This document shows, in pieces, positions 1 to 10,270 of a DNA stretch of 64,000 nt. Origin of the DNA: Cryptomeria japonica (Eukaryota > Streptophyta > Pinopsida > Cupressales > Cupressaceae); contig NC_081407.1 in the NCBI RefSeq assembly GCF_030272615.1, positions 147,251,744 to 147,315,743 on the forward strand, given 5' to 3'. Under the pieces are notes generated by a model. It searched no databases. It was given only the letters and a program-made list of their open reading frames with translations, and was not told the DNA's origin. Each line of letters begins with the position of its first letter. Within the stretch, counting starts at the first letter, position 1. Made by a program: the position numbers and the translations under genes.

Positions 1-705
1 ATGAAGAGATCATCCATTATGTCTGCAAGGACATCTGTGGATGTGTTTCTTACTTCTTCTAACACAAAATGTTTGAGAGGGCAATGTGATTATCATATTG
101 AGGGCTCCTTCAGAAAGCGCTCTTGTGCAATTTATAATCGTTCGCGCGTCATGGTGGCACAGGTATACAATTTATTGATTTAGATATCTTAATTACATCT
201 ATCTAAAAAAATATTTCTGAAAATAGATTTTAAATGAATGTCAAATTTAAAATCAACTATAGAAATTTCTGTTAACAGACTCGTGTAATTACACGAGACC
301 CTATACCACCATTATAGAACACGTCGAGAACATTAGTTTTTATATTTCATGTTTAGAAAAACAAAAACGATTGAATTTGGAGCCATCTGTTTGCAGGTGA
401 GACGAAAAGAAAGCTGTGAAATGCTAATGGAGAAGGATGTGTTTAGTGTTGAGATATATCGTGGCTTTGACCCAGTTTTGATAATGAGCTGGATCGTTGT
501 GGTCGATCATATCAACAGCGAGGATCTCCGCGTTGTTACAAAAGCGGCACGCCACTTGACATTCAGATCATATCATTTTCTTAAGATGGTAAATACAAAA
601 AGAAAAGGGATTTGCATAGCCAATGGAGTTCATGTTATGGAAGCTTCGGTTCAAAATAAAACATTTCAACATCAAACCACGGATGAGAGCATTACCAATA
701 GCTAA
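1..705 (+). CDS. LURP-one-related protein (tubby C2-like/DUF567), 3' part
   Basis: This is the C-terminal half of a LURP-one-related (LOR) protein, a plant family with a tubby-like beta-barrel fold; some members act in defence. Exon 1 (1-162) encodes KRSS, then DVFL, then GSFRKRSCAIY and VMVAQ, matching the order of conserved blocks in the family. A GT donor at 163 and a TTGCAG acceptor ending at 396 define a 234-bp intron at a codon boundary. Exon 2 (397-705) continues VRRK, KDVFSVEIYRGFDPVLIMSW and VVVDHI, the hallmark C-terminal strand and hydrophobic helix. Codons after NSEDLR (about 60) are not conserved family sequence and may be an extended tail or a decayed end. The 5' part lies outside the window, so the ATG at position 1 need not be the true start. 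No stop interrupts the spliced frame. It could be functional or a recent pseudogene. Confidence 0.72.
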
Positions 706-1628
706 TGCACATATTTTAATTGATTTTTTATAATAGCGTACAGTTTAGGGATTACAATTCACTACATATGATGTAGTGTTTGGTTATTGTCATAGATTAA
801 TTTGTACTGAATACATTTTTTATCTGCAAATGTTACAGTATTTCAATAGCGACACACATATATTTACTTAAAGTTTCCGATAAAAGTATAAGTAATATAA
901 AATTTAATAATTTCTTTTTAAAAATAATATGATTTTACATGATCTATTATAAAGATTTGACAGCTCTTTCAAATAAGATCACAAAAATAATACCATTTCA
1001 TCCATGAAAACTCTCTTTCAATAATCTCTTAAAAGATATATAACATGATTCACCATACTACATGAAAATGATATTGTATTGTTTCTATATGAACAAAACA
1101 ACAATTTTCAAGTCAAAGTTACTAAAAGTTATTTGTTTGTATTGGGAGGAAAATCAGATTCATTTCGTCGTCATAAACGTTGTTTAGTATAAAAGTTGGG
1201 TATGATATAAATTATAATGTAGATCTTCCCTGTATTTAGACGTTCCAATCTCAATGAATTATGCGTTACAAGCAATGTTCAAAAACATATAAAAATCAAT
1301 CATCTCGTGAGGTTCAGATGTCTCATTCTGTGCATTACAATAATATAAAACACAATGAAATCTTTGAAAGAATGGCACGTATGATTCGGGGTAGTACGTA
1401 TGAAACCACCAAAGTTTATTTTTAATGCCTACTAAAACTTAAATCTGCACATACAGCATGGGTGCATTAAAAATTCGGGGTAGTACGTATGAAACCACCA
1501 AAGTTGGTTGTGTAGTGAGTTTTACGAATACCGTCTGATATAGAATAGGAGTACAATTACACCTCATTGGTATCCATTGAATCTTTAAAATATATCTTTT
1601 AAGGATAGGTGTGATCTGATAAAGACTA
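706..1628. other. Intergenic AT-rich DNA downstream of the LOR gene
   Basis: No coding similarity recognised. It probably holds the 3' untranslated region of the LOR gene and unique flanking DNA. The only structure seen is a 33-bp direct repeat pair (1384-1416 and 1473-1505). The last five bases (1624-1628, GACTA) are the left target-site duplication of Copia element 1. Confidence 0.6.
1384..1505. repeat. 33-bp direct repeat, two copies 89 bp apart
   Basis: The stretch beginning ATTCGGGGTAGTACG and ending CACCAAAGTT occurs at 1384-1416 and again at 1473-1505 without a mismatch. The 56-bp spacer is AT-rich. The two copies are the only exact long repeat in the flank of the LOR gene. Origin unknown; a local duplication is the simplest reading. 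Confidence 0.85.
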
Positions 1629-1881
1629 TGTTAATATCTCATTATAGGTTTAGTTTTATTTAGATTAATTTTTCATTAGTTTATTTATTAGGTTTTTCTG
1701 TTCCCGCAGTTTTGTATAACAGTTTATTTTTCTTCTTTATATCTGCTTGTTTATTTTATTTTGAATGTACAATTTTTTTTATGTGAATACAAATTATATT
1801 CAGATTGCTATTCTTTCCATTCTTTTTTTCTATATGCTGCTAACAGAGATTCCAGATTGTTATTTTCTGCCTCGGCTAACA
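1629..1881 (+). repeat. 5' LTR of Copia element 1
   Basis: Begins TGTTAATATC and ends GGCTAACA, directly before a tRNA primer site. The copy at 16385-16647 shares long identical stretches, for example around the TTTATTTTGAATGTAC segment and the GATTCCAGATTG segment. Confidence 0.93.
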
Positions 1882-1882
1882 A

Positions 1883-1894
1883 TGGTATCAGAGC
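1883..1894 (+). promoter_or_regulatory. Primer-binding site, initiator-Met tRNA type
   Basis: TGGTATCAGAGC begins two bases after the 5' LTR. This is the standard plant Copia primer site, complementary to the 3' end of initiator methionine tRNA, where reverse transcription starts. Confidence 0.9.
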
Positions 1895-2114
1895 TTTGGA
1901 GTTTGGAGTATATTTTATGTGAAGCATTTGAAGATTGCAGCTTTCTACAGAATCAAAATACGGAAACAAAAATTGATTCAGGTGAAATCAATTTATTTAT
2001 TTGTACAAGAATTTTATATCTTGTTATATTTGGTAAAGTTTGGCAAGAGATTTTGAGCAATCCTATAAATTTTCAAACTGCGCAAATTCTATATACATTT
2101 ATTTTCAATTTACA

Positions 2115-3115
2115 ATGCAGTCTATTGTTTCATTGATTGGGGAAATATTAACTCGAAAAGATACATGGTTGGAATGGCATAGAAAAATGGAAAATACATT
2201 AATTTTTAATGATTTATGGTATAAAATATGTGATGGAGATACCCAACCTACAGAACCAACAGATGTTAAAGAAAAAAGAAATTTGGAATAATAAAAATTC
2301 AAAAGCCTTGGCTTTGATAAGAGCTTCAGTTAATGGAGATGTATATCGTCATATACAAGGATGCAAATTTGCTTGGAAAACCCTTGACAATTTAAAAAAT
2401 TTATTTGATTCTCATTCAGAATTAGAATTTATTCCGTTACAATTAAAATTGTTCAATCTTGAATTAAAAAATGGTGATGTTATGAGTTTGGCTTCTGAAA
2501 TTAGAGCCATAAAACAATATGTTAATGCTGCTGGTGGGAAAGTTGATATTTATCTCACTGCTTTTATTAAGGCACTCCTTCCAACACACTCTACTTATCT
2601 AGAGTCCCTTCAAGCAAGTAACCAATTGAAAACCATTACTATTGATTTAATGGTTGAAAAGTTGGTTGAACGTGAAAAAGCTTTTGGAAGAAAAATAGAT
2701 AATACTAATGAAAATGTTTGTTTTGCTCACCAAGAAAAACCTCTAAATAAGAGCTCTTCAAGAGGAGGTTATAATGATAGAGGCACAGGTAGAGGTCAAT
2801 GGAGGAAAAATGATAATCAAAATGATAGGCAACATTTATATTGTAAAAGATGTGGTAGAAAAGGAAGTCATGAAGCACATGAATGCAAGTTGTTATGGGA
2901 TAAGATAGAAAGTTTTAAAGAAAATACTTTTAAGCAAAAAGATAAAACAAAAGTTTATAATGATGATAAACATTCAGATAATAAAATTCCAGGAGCAGCC
3001 CAATTCGCTTATGATAGTGATGGTGATCAATATGTGCTTTCTATTTTTGACTTTGCATCTAATTCCTCATGGTATGATTCTTGGATCTTAGATACTGGAG
3101 CCACACAACATATGA
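2115..3115 (+). pseudogene. gag and start of protease, Copia element 1
   Basis: The gag nucleocapsid precursor starts with ATG at 2115, encoding MQSIVSLIGEIL and KDTWLEWHRKME. The frame shifts in an A-rich run near 2270-2285 and continues in frame 1 with NNKNSKALALIRASV, the usual UBN2-type gag helix region. A zinc knuckle is at about 2853-2897: CKRC followed by five residues, HEAHEC. The family spacing is C-X2-C-X4-H-X4-C, so this knuckle is one residue longer. An RG-rich stretch (RGGYNDRGTGRGQ) precedes it. The frame runs into the aspartic protease motif DTGATQHM near 3092-3115, after which sequence is missing and the frame changes. Confidence 0.85.
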
Positions 3116-3997
3116 TAAAGCAAGTCTCAAACCTATTGGAAAAGGAACTGTTCGATTTAAGTTGCCTAATCTTCTAGACTTTGTGCTTCATGATGTATTG
3201 TTTATTCCTCAATTGCAACGTAATTTCTTATCACTAGTATTGATTCGACAGCAAGGCTACTCTATTCTATTAAAAGATGGGCAAGTTGTTGTTAGAAAAC
3301 AATAAAATAATCAAGTTGTATTCATTGGATGTGAGGATGGGAGATTGTTAAAAATAAATCGCACTTCTTTTTCTAAAATTTTTGCATATCTTACTGAAGA
3401 AGGTAGTCTATCTCATGTTCTTTTATGGCATGCAAGACTTGGGTATATTGGTTATGATAACATTCATATCTTGCAAAAGAATAGTGTTGATGGCTTACCT
3501 GTTTTGCCTAAAACAATTGAAAAATGTGAAGCATGTATTCTTGCCAAGCAACATAGAAATTCTTTTCCTCGCTCCACTTGGAGAGCACAAAGAAAATTGC
3601 AGCTTATTCGTTTTGATTTATCTAGGCCTTTACTAGTAAATTATGTGGGAGGATCTAAGTATTTCATGTTGTTTATTGATGATTACAGTCGCATGACTTG
3701 GATTTATTTCTTGTAGCAAAAATCAGAAGCTTTTGAAATTTTTAAAGGGTTTCGTGTTATGATTGAAAAACAAGCTAGATCTCAAATTGGTACTCTTCAA
3801 ACAGATAATGGTGGAGAATTTACTTCTCTAGTTTTTGAGGACTATCTATGTCAAAATGGGATCCAACATCATCTTACTATTTTAGGTACTCCTCAACAAA
3901 ATGGTGTTGTTGAACGAATGAATAGAACTATCATGAATATGGTTCGTGCAATGTTATATTTTAAAGGAATCAAATTACATTTTTGGGCTGAAGCAAC
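3116..3997 (+). pseudogene. Protease end and integrase N-terminal/core, Copia element 1
   Basis: Directly after the DTGATQHM motif a segment of the protease is missing; the frame resumes with SLKPIGKGTVRF and VLFIPQLQRNFLS, the retropepsin C-terminal part. The integrase zinc-binding region is visible (HARLGY near 3429, then CEACILAKQ), followed by the catalytic core: FIDDYSRMTW, TDNGGEF and PQQNGVVERMNR, the D-D-E residues. A TAG interrupts at about 3715. The reading frame ends abruptly at FWAEAT (3997), where insertion X begins, and resumes at 15003 in the same domain. Confidence 0.86.
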
Positions 3998-4001
3998 TGT
4001 T

Positions 4002-4034
4002 ACCTATTTTTCATTTTTTAGCTGAAAAATAGGT
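4002..4034. repeat. 12-bp perfect hairpin at the left end of X
   Basis: ACCTATTTTTCA at 4002-4013 is matched by its exact reverse complement at 4023-4034, with a 9-base loop. It starts four bases inside the left junction of X. A terminal hairpin this close to the edge may be part of the end structure of the element. Confidence 0.8.
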
Positions 4035-5904
4035 TAAGTTATGCTTGTTTTTTACAAAATGGAACAAGTACAAATTGCTTCTATTGTATTACATTCCAAC
4101 TGCACTAGAAAAGATGAACTAAAGATTACATTTTTAATACTTCTAGTTTGTAACAACAAGAGAGAGAGACACCTCATTTCAAAAAGAGAAGTATTTTTAT
4201 TGATATTCAAACATGTGTCCCACACAAAGAGCCGTGAGACTAGCTACATGCATCAGGTGCAGAAAGGAAATACACAGACATGTATACATAAGTACAAAAA
4301 ATGAAGAGAGCATGTTGAGAATGGAACCAGTCATTGCCTGAATGATTGGAACAATTGGAGTAGACTCGATGTTGCCTTTGTCTTGTTGCTTCATCTTGGT
4401 CTGTATCTGCTTTCCTTCTTGTATCTACAAGAGAGTTAAAGTATGCAATGCATTAGAACATCTCGTTCTAAGCAATGGTTGACTATATTCCTAACATGTG
4501 TACTAGTGCATGCATATATATATAGTCCCCACATGCATCAGATGCATATAATTAGCATCACAGAGGGGTCTCAGAAAAGCAAATATCAGATCGAAGGAAA
4601 ATCACCATACATATGCATATTATTGCTAACATGTTTGCTTCATGTGCAGGATTAGGAAAAGAACATCTTGTTGGTCATAAACTTCACAAATGAGGCTCCC
4701 ACAAGGGTTGAGCCCAGCTCACATGAAATCAACAACAATGTCTCATACAATCAAGTTATATCAGAGTTGATGACAGATGAAGAGCAACAAAAATACAAGG
4801 CCTTAGAGGACATTCAATATTGTAGATTCAAAAGACTATAGTGGTTATGCAACCCTTGAGACAGCGAAAGGACATGTGCAGTCTATCTTACCTCAAAAGG
4901 GGAGTATGTTAATGAAATAGTAGCCATGGTGACGTGCTAGTCAGTCAAGATAGAGATTCATGGGTCTACAATAAAGGAAGCATTAATGTTGCCATAGAAA
5001 AGTGGTACAGATAGTTCCAAAGGATTGTGAGATTCCAATTCATTATTAGTTATAAGGTCTCATAGTTGCAGGTTTAAAGGCAATGCTCAATTTTCAAAAC
5101 GACTATCATAGAATAGATCATAACAGTAAACATCTGAAAGCAGCTCCAAAATATGATGATATTAACACCTTTGTTGCAGCGTGAAACCATAATTCCATAT
5201 AGGAGAAGTGCAAAGACTATTCACCAGCTTGTACATATTATGGGCAAATCTAAAGTATTAGGAAGCATACATTGGAATATTTGCAGATTTGTAGCAGTCA
5301 TATAAGCTTAAGGTCACCATAGTCATCATTCATGCTTAATGGAGAATACGTTAATGCAAGGGTATATAGTAGCAAAGACCCATTATTATCACAGTCATAT
5401 GAGAAATGGAGGAGTATTTGTTAACAAATAGTGAGTTATAGCAGTCCATTGAGGGGATTATTGTCACATAGTTTCATAGTTAATGGGTTTTCAGTTGTCA
5501 TAGTATTGATGAGGAGCCTCGTGTCATTTCATACTTAATGTATAGTTTTAGGAAAATCCCTCAGCAAGGTAAATGTAGTCGTATTCTTTCAAATAGTCAT
5601 TAAGATTATTTGGCAATGAGAGGGGCAGCTAAAGTACGAATTTCTCCAATACATTATCATTATGTGTCACAAACTTGGGCTCGATACATAAAAAGATAGA
5701 GATAGACGCCCATGCTATGAAATAAACAAGTGCAACAATATATATAGGCAGCCATAAGCACAAAAGAATTATGACAGCAAACCATAAGAATATCCATAGC
5801 CCAAAGTAGTGACAGTCCCTCAACAAGTTCATGACCAGCTCGTAGAAAGCAATACATATAGACTGTAAAAATAAAAAATATTGATGCCGAAGGATTTCAC
5901 ATGA
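4035..5904. other. Left arm of X, unclassified
   Basis: About 1.9 kb with no long frame and no retroelement motif. A short minus-strand frame at 4197-4394 (starts MKQQDKGNIESTP, then a hydrophobic stretch) has splice-like neighbours but no family I recognise. Since P4-ATPase fragments follow directly, some of this may be intron or upstream sequence of the same captured gene; that is inference. Confidence 0.4.
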
Positions 5905-6440
5905 ATTCATGAAATGGAATTGACTCTTGGCTTGGATAAAGAGAATGAATTTGATCACTTCAATGCAGTTATAAAATGTGAAGATCCTAACCCAAGTCTC
6001 TACACTTTTGTGGGCAATTTAGAATTCCATGATCAGGTTTATGCCCTTGGACCTGAACAGGTGCTTCTTTGAGATTCAAAACTCAAGAATCGACCCAAAT
6101 ATCCTAAGTTCTAAGTCTAAGAGTTTCTCAACTGGCACCTTAGAATTTAACTATTCAAATATTAACGCAAGCATAGAATTATCTCAAGTCCATTTTGAAA
6201 GCAAAAGTCTGGATGCTTCTGACATTGGAGTGCTGACTGATGGTACAAACTAGTGAAGAGGACAGGCAACATGGTATCAAGGGCTTCAACTTCAATGACC
6301 AACATCTCATGAATGGACAATGGATGAATGGGCTACACGAGGATATAAAATTAAATTTTTTTCGCATATTAGCAGTACGTTATATAGTTGTTCTAGAGAA
6401 AGATGTAGGAAATCGTTTTATTCATAGTATAGTGAAATAG
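5905..6440 (+). pseudogene. P4-type ATPase (aminophospholipid flippase) fragments
   Basis: Two separate stretches match plant P4 ATPases (ALA family), which flip phospholipids across membranes. Fragment 1 (5905-6090, frame 1) reads ELTLGL, then AVIKCEDPNPSLYTFVGN and VYALGPEQVLL, then a TGA where the family has Arg, then DSKLKN: the region between the actuator domain and the third/fourth membrane helices. Fragment 2 (about 6240-6400, another frame) reads GIKGFNFNDQHLMNGQWMNG and then FFRILAV, the start of the nucleotide-binding domain. The roughly 100 or more residues that normally lie between them, including the membrane helices and the DKTGT phosphorylation site, are absent. Together only about 115 of roughly 1,100-1,200 residues remain. 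This looks like gene sequence captured or retained within X, not a working gene. Confidence 0.78.
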
Positions 6441-6596
6441 AAACAAGAAAAATCGCCTGGAGCAGCCACTGATGGCCAAAATACATAGTAGTGTTCAAAT
6501 AAAAGAAAAAAAAAACCCATGATCTGAAGAGTATGTGCAATAATAGACATATATCTACAAAAGTGCAGTATTTCAACCCCAAAGAGTAGTAGATTT

Positions 6597-7047
6597 TTTT
6601 GGTGTAAATAAATATTCATTATGGATATTATTACACTTTACTTAAGTTAACTTAGGATAATGCATCTCTTCGTAGTTTGGATTTGAAACACTTAGGAAAG
6701 TGTGCACATAGGGATAGAGCTTGTAGGAGAAACTCCACCTTTCGTGGTCTTATTTTGTTGTTACACTCCACATTCGGTGGGTCATCCACCTCTTGTGGAA
6801 TATTATATTATTTCTCCTACCTACCCCTAGTATTTCTTACCTACCCTTGTTTCTCATTGAGCCATATGTCATGATTGTGTGCTCGTACATCCACATGGCC
6901 TTACCTATATAAGTAGGCCTATATTCATTGTATTGGTGAATCCAATTGATCATTTTCATATTGATGAGAATGCAGTTTGTTCTTGTCATTCTTTTGTCTC
7001 TATTTTAATTCTTTTCATTGTGCCCTTGATCTTGGTAAAATCTCACA
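6597..7047 (+). repeat. 5' LTR of Copia element 2
   Basis: 451 bp, ending AAATCTCACA immediately before the primer site. A TATA box (TATATAAG, 6906-6913) lies in its right half, the expected promoter position ahead of the transcription start of a Copia RNA. The TG start is mutated to TT. Confidence 0.93.
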
Positions 7048-7060
7048 TGGTGTCAGAGCC
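7048..7060 (+). promoter_or_regulatory. Primer-binding site of Copia element 2
   Basis: TGGTGTCAGAGCC abuts the 5' LTR. It differs at one base from the usual initiator-Met site TGGTATCAGAGC, either a mutation or a tolerated variant. The leader 7061-8115 that follows is non-coding; it includes poly-A/T runs and several CAGTCAGC/CTAGTCAG phrases at about 7419-7472. Confidence 0.85.
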
Positions 7061-8115
7061 ATTGGGGCTTCATTGATTGGTTTCTAGAGACATCATGGAA
7101 GGCTTCTATTTTTGGATCTGAGGGACTGCATTTTTTGGAGGCATCTCAGAGCATTTTTGACCTCACCATTGCGTCCGGGAGGCTATTTCCATAAAAATAG
7201 AGTATAAATTCGACCTATTTTGGCGAAAAACGATTTTTGGGTGTGGAGGAAATTTTCTGCCCAATTCGAGCGATATAGTACGGAATTTTCGGTTTTTATT
7301 TCAAAAACGAAAATGGAAAAAAATTTCTGAAAATTATTTTCTAGTTTGAAAAAAAATTTTGAAAAAAAAAAAATAATAAAATTTGAAAATTATTTTTAGG
7401 ATCCGTACCTTCTGCCCAGTCAGCAGCACACAGTCAGCGCCTAGTCACAGCACCTAGTCAGTGCCTAGTCAGCATTTTCTTTGGAAATTTTTAGACCCCT
7501 CTCCGTTGATCAGTTTGGATTTTTGGGTCAACTTTGGAGGCCCATAACTTGCTCAATTTTTCTCCTTTTTGAGTGCAATTTTTTTTTATTTGGGCTAATT
7601 TTTCGTGCTCTTCACAATGGTGTGGTTATTTTTGGGTTTTGGTGCATAGGGTTTTTAGAATTTTCAGATTCTCTCAGCTGTACCTGTCCAATCCTCAATT
7701 CTGCAACTTCAAAGGCCTCTTTTGAGCTCATATGACCTCCTTTTCAGGTGCTGTTTTTTTTGAAAGTGCATTTTTTTTCATCTACTTTCAGAATCTATGA
7801 TCAAATTTCAGAGATTTTAAGTAGAAATTGTACTTTTAGATATTGTTCTTATTTGGCCTATTTGGTACTTGTAAATTATTTGGATCTTAGTTTAGATCTC
7901 TTGCATTATTAGTTTGAGTCTCTTTTGGCCTTATTGAGATAGTTGTAAAATTGAAATCAAAAGTCCACTTTGCCATTTTTTGCAAGTGGGCCATTGTACA
8001 TGCACTAAGTATAAAGTGCCAAATCATCACTTTTGGGGGGATTCTTTGATTGAGTGAATTGGGGGGGGGTGTATTATGTGATTGTGCCTCTCTTTCCTTG
8101 TGCTCTTTCATTTTT

Positions 8116-9114
8116 GTTGCAATTAGTCCTCATAAATTTCCACCTTTAACTCCACATATTTATGCATCATGGAAAATTAAAGTATGGAGCAAATTAATGG
8201 AAAAAGGTCTCATGCATTACATAGATGGAACAATAGCAGCACCACCTGATCCTAAGGCTGATACTAATGCTCAATTAGAATGGATCACTAAGAATTGCAT
8301 GGCTCTTGGAACTTTGCGCAAGTATGTATCAGATGACCTCATCTTTCATATTGAAAAGTGTACTACAATCAAAGATGCTTGGGATATGTTTCAGAAATTG
8401 TATGGTCAAGTTGATGAAATTAGAGGTTATAAGATTGACAATGAGCTCACCAACTTGGATCCCAAGAGTTTTGATACAATCCAAGATTATGTCACCAAAG
8501 CAAATGAGCTAAGAGAAAAGCTTAAGGATTGTGGAATTAACAAAAAGGATGCTCAGTTGATATTCAACTTGTTGGACAAGCTTGCACCAAAATATGCAGC
8601 ATTTGTGTCTAGCTTCCAAACTCATCGCTTGACAGTGGGGAGTTCCTATGTTATGCCTTCATTTGATGCTTCCACAGAAATGCTGATATTGGAACAATCT
8701 AAGTTGTTGAGCATGGGGTTTCTCAAGTCTTCAAAGTCCAAGGCTTTGGTGGCTAATCAAGGGAATCAAGGAAGTCAAGGAAAAGATTCCAACAACAAGA
8801 AGAAGCAATCTAAGTCACAACCACAATAGGAAAAAGGACAATCATCCTCTCCATCACAAGGCGATTTTTCATCCTCTTCCAAGAAGGGGACACCACCTAA
8901 GAAGGATAAGCCAACTTGTGCATATTGCAAGAAGTATGGTCATGATGAGCATAGATGCCACACAAAGCAAGTTGATGAGTTAACTAATATTCTTAAGAAA
9001 AACAACATCAACTTGCCATCCGCCTACACAAAGAAGGATTCATCTCCTTCCTCTTCCTCACAGTCTAAGGGAAAAGGGCAAGCATTTGTGGCTACAACAA
9101 TTTCTTCACAGCAA
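8116..9114 (+). pseudogene. gag of Copia element 2
   Basis: Frame 1 encodes a typical Copia gag: PHKFPPLTPHIYASWKIK, the helical core with IKDAWDMFQKLYGQ and DPKSFDTIQDYV, then a basic Lys/Ser/Gln-rich stretch and the zinc knuckle CAYCKKYGHDEHRC (8917-8958), which keeps the C-X2-C-X4-H-X4-C spacing. No ATG stands at the expected start near 8116 (GTT is found there), so the initiation codon has probably mutated. An in-frame TAG at 8827 cuts the protein before the knuckle. Confidence 0.88.
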
Positions 9115-10270
9115 TGGATACTTGACTCAGGTGCCTCATATCACATGGGTTGTACAAAGGAGTAGTTTTCTTCATTGGAGCCATCTAAGGTACCTCACAT
9201 TTACATAGGTGATGATACACAAGTAGAGGTTGAAGGGAAAGGTTTAGTTGACATGGATGATGGAACATTTGAGAATGTTCTCTATGTTCCTAACTTGTCT
9301 ACCAACCTTCTCTCTATCTACCAAATCACTCACTATGGGAATGGGAAAAAGGTTCAGTTTACACCAGATTCAGTTGTGGTAAAGGAACTTGATGATGATG
9401 CCTTGGTAGTAGTGGGACAAGTTAATGACAACTCAAGGCTTTATTCATTCTCCCACTTTGTGCCAAGTTCACCTTCTAGGGCCTTGCTTACTCATTCAAA
9501 TTCAGAAAGTAAGGTATGGCATGAGCAGTTTGGTCACCTCAACTACTGCTATCTTCGACAGCTCAACACTAAAGACATGGTCATAGGTCTACCTCGAATC
9601 AATTTTTTAGAGGGTGTATGTTCAGGTTGTTCCATGGGCAAGCATCCCGAGGAAAAGTTTGATAAAGGGAAAGCTTGGAGAGCTTTGGAAGTTCTTCAAC
9701 TTGTTCATAGCGATGTAGCAGGTCCATTTCCAACACCTTCATTTAGTAAGGCCCGCTATCCTCACCTTCATTGATGACTATTCCCGCTTCACTTGGGTCT
9801 ACTTTCTTATTCATAAGAGTGAAGTATTTGATAGATTTCAGGACTTCAAGACTCATGTGGAGAAGCAATCCGGGAAAGTGGTGAAGATTCTTCGCACAGA
9901 TAATAGAAGGGAATATGTGAACAAAAGACTTGAGGATTTTTGTACATTTGAGAGGATTGATCTTCAGCATTCTGTTGCATACACTCCACATCAGAATGGA
10001 GTTGCAGAACGCAAGAATAGAACTCTCAAAGAAATGACTACCTGTATGATACATGCACATTCTCTTGATCTCGCTTTTTGGGCAGAGGCTATCAGTTGTG
10101 CCACACACATCCAGAATTGGGCTCCTCACAAAGCTTTGCAAGGTATTACTCCTTTTGAAGCTTGGGCTGGTAGGAAATAGATTGTGAGACATTTCAAAGT
10201 CTTTGGGTGTCTAGCATGGGCTCGCATACCTCCGCAAAAATGCAAGGCATTGGAACCACAGAGTCGACCT
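9115..10270 (+). pseudogene. Protease and integrase of Copia element 2
   Basis: The protease carries the active-site motif WILDSGASYHM at about 9115 with the catalytic Asp kept; a TAG follows at 9163. VLYVPNLSTNLLS is the protease flap/C-terminal region. The integrase zinc-binding part (WHEQFGHLN and CSGCSMGKH) lies near 9516-9650. A one- or two-base deletion near 9760 moves the frame from 1 to 2 in the first core strand ([14 protein letters not shown]). The core continues with RTDNRREY, where the usual GGE/GGEF is altered to RRE, and [11 protein letters not shown] with the catalytic Glu. A TAG at 10178 and the C-terminal region HFKVFGCLAW follow. Confidence 0.88.

Noticed and set aside
4197-4394. 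Minus-strand frame starting MKQQDKGNIESTP with a hydrophobic end
   Set aside because: Short, no family recognised, no conserved neighbour; kept only as a remark under the left arm of X.
5629-5958. Minus-strand 109-residue hydrophobic frame
   Set aside because: It overlaps the P4-ATPase fragment on the other strand; hydrophobic composition is what antisense of AT-rich DNA gives. No known family.
7399-7480. CAGTCAGC/CTAGTCAG phrases in the leader of element 2 as a regulatory array
   Set aside because: Only a few imperfect repeats over about 60 bp; slippage in a non-coding leader explains them.
9743-10192. 149-residue minus-strand frame in element 2
   Set aside because: Antisense of the integrase core; no conservation on that strand.
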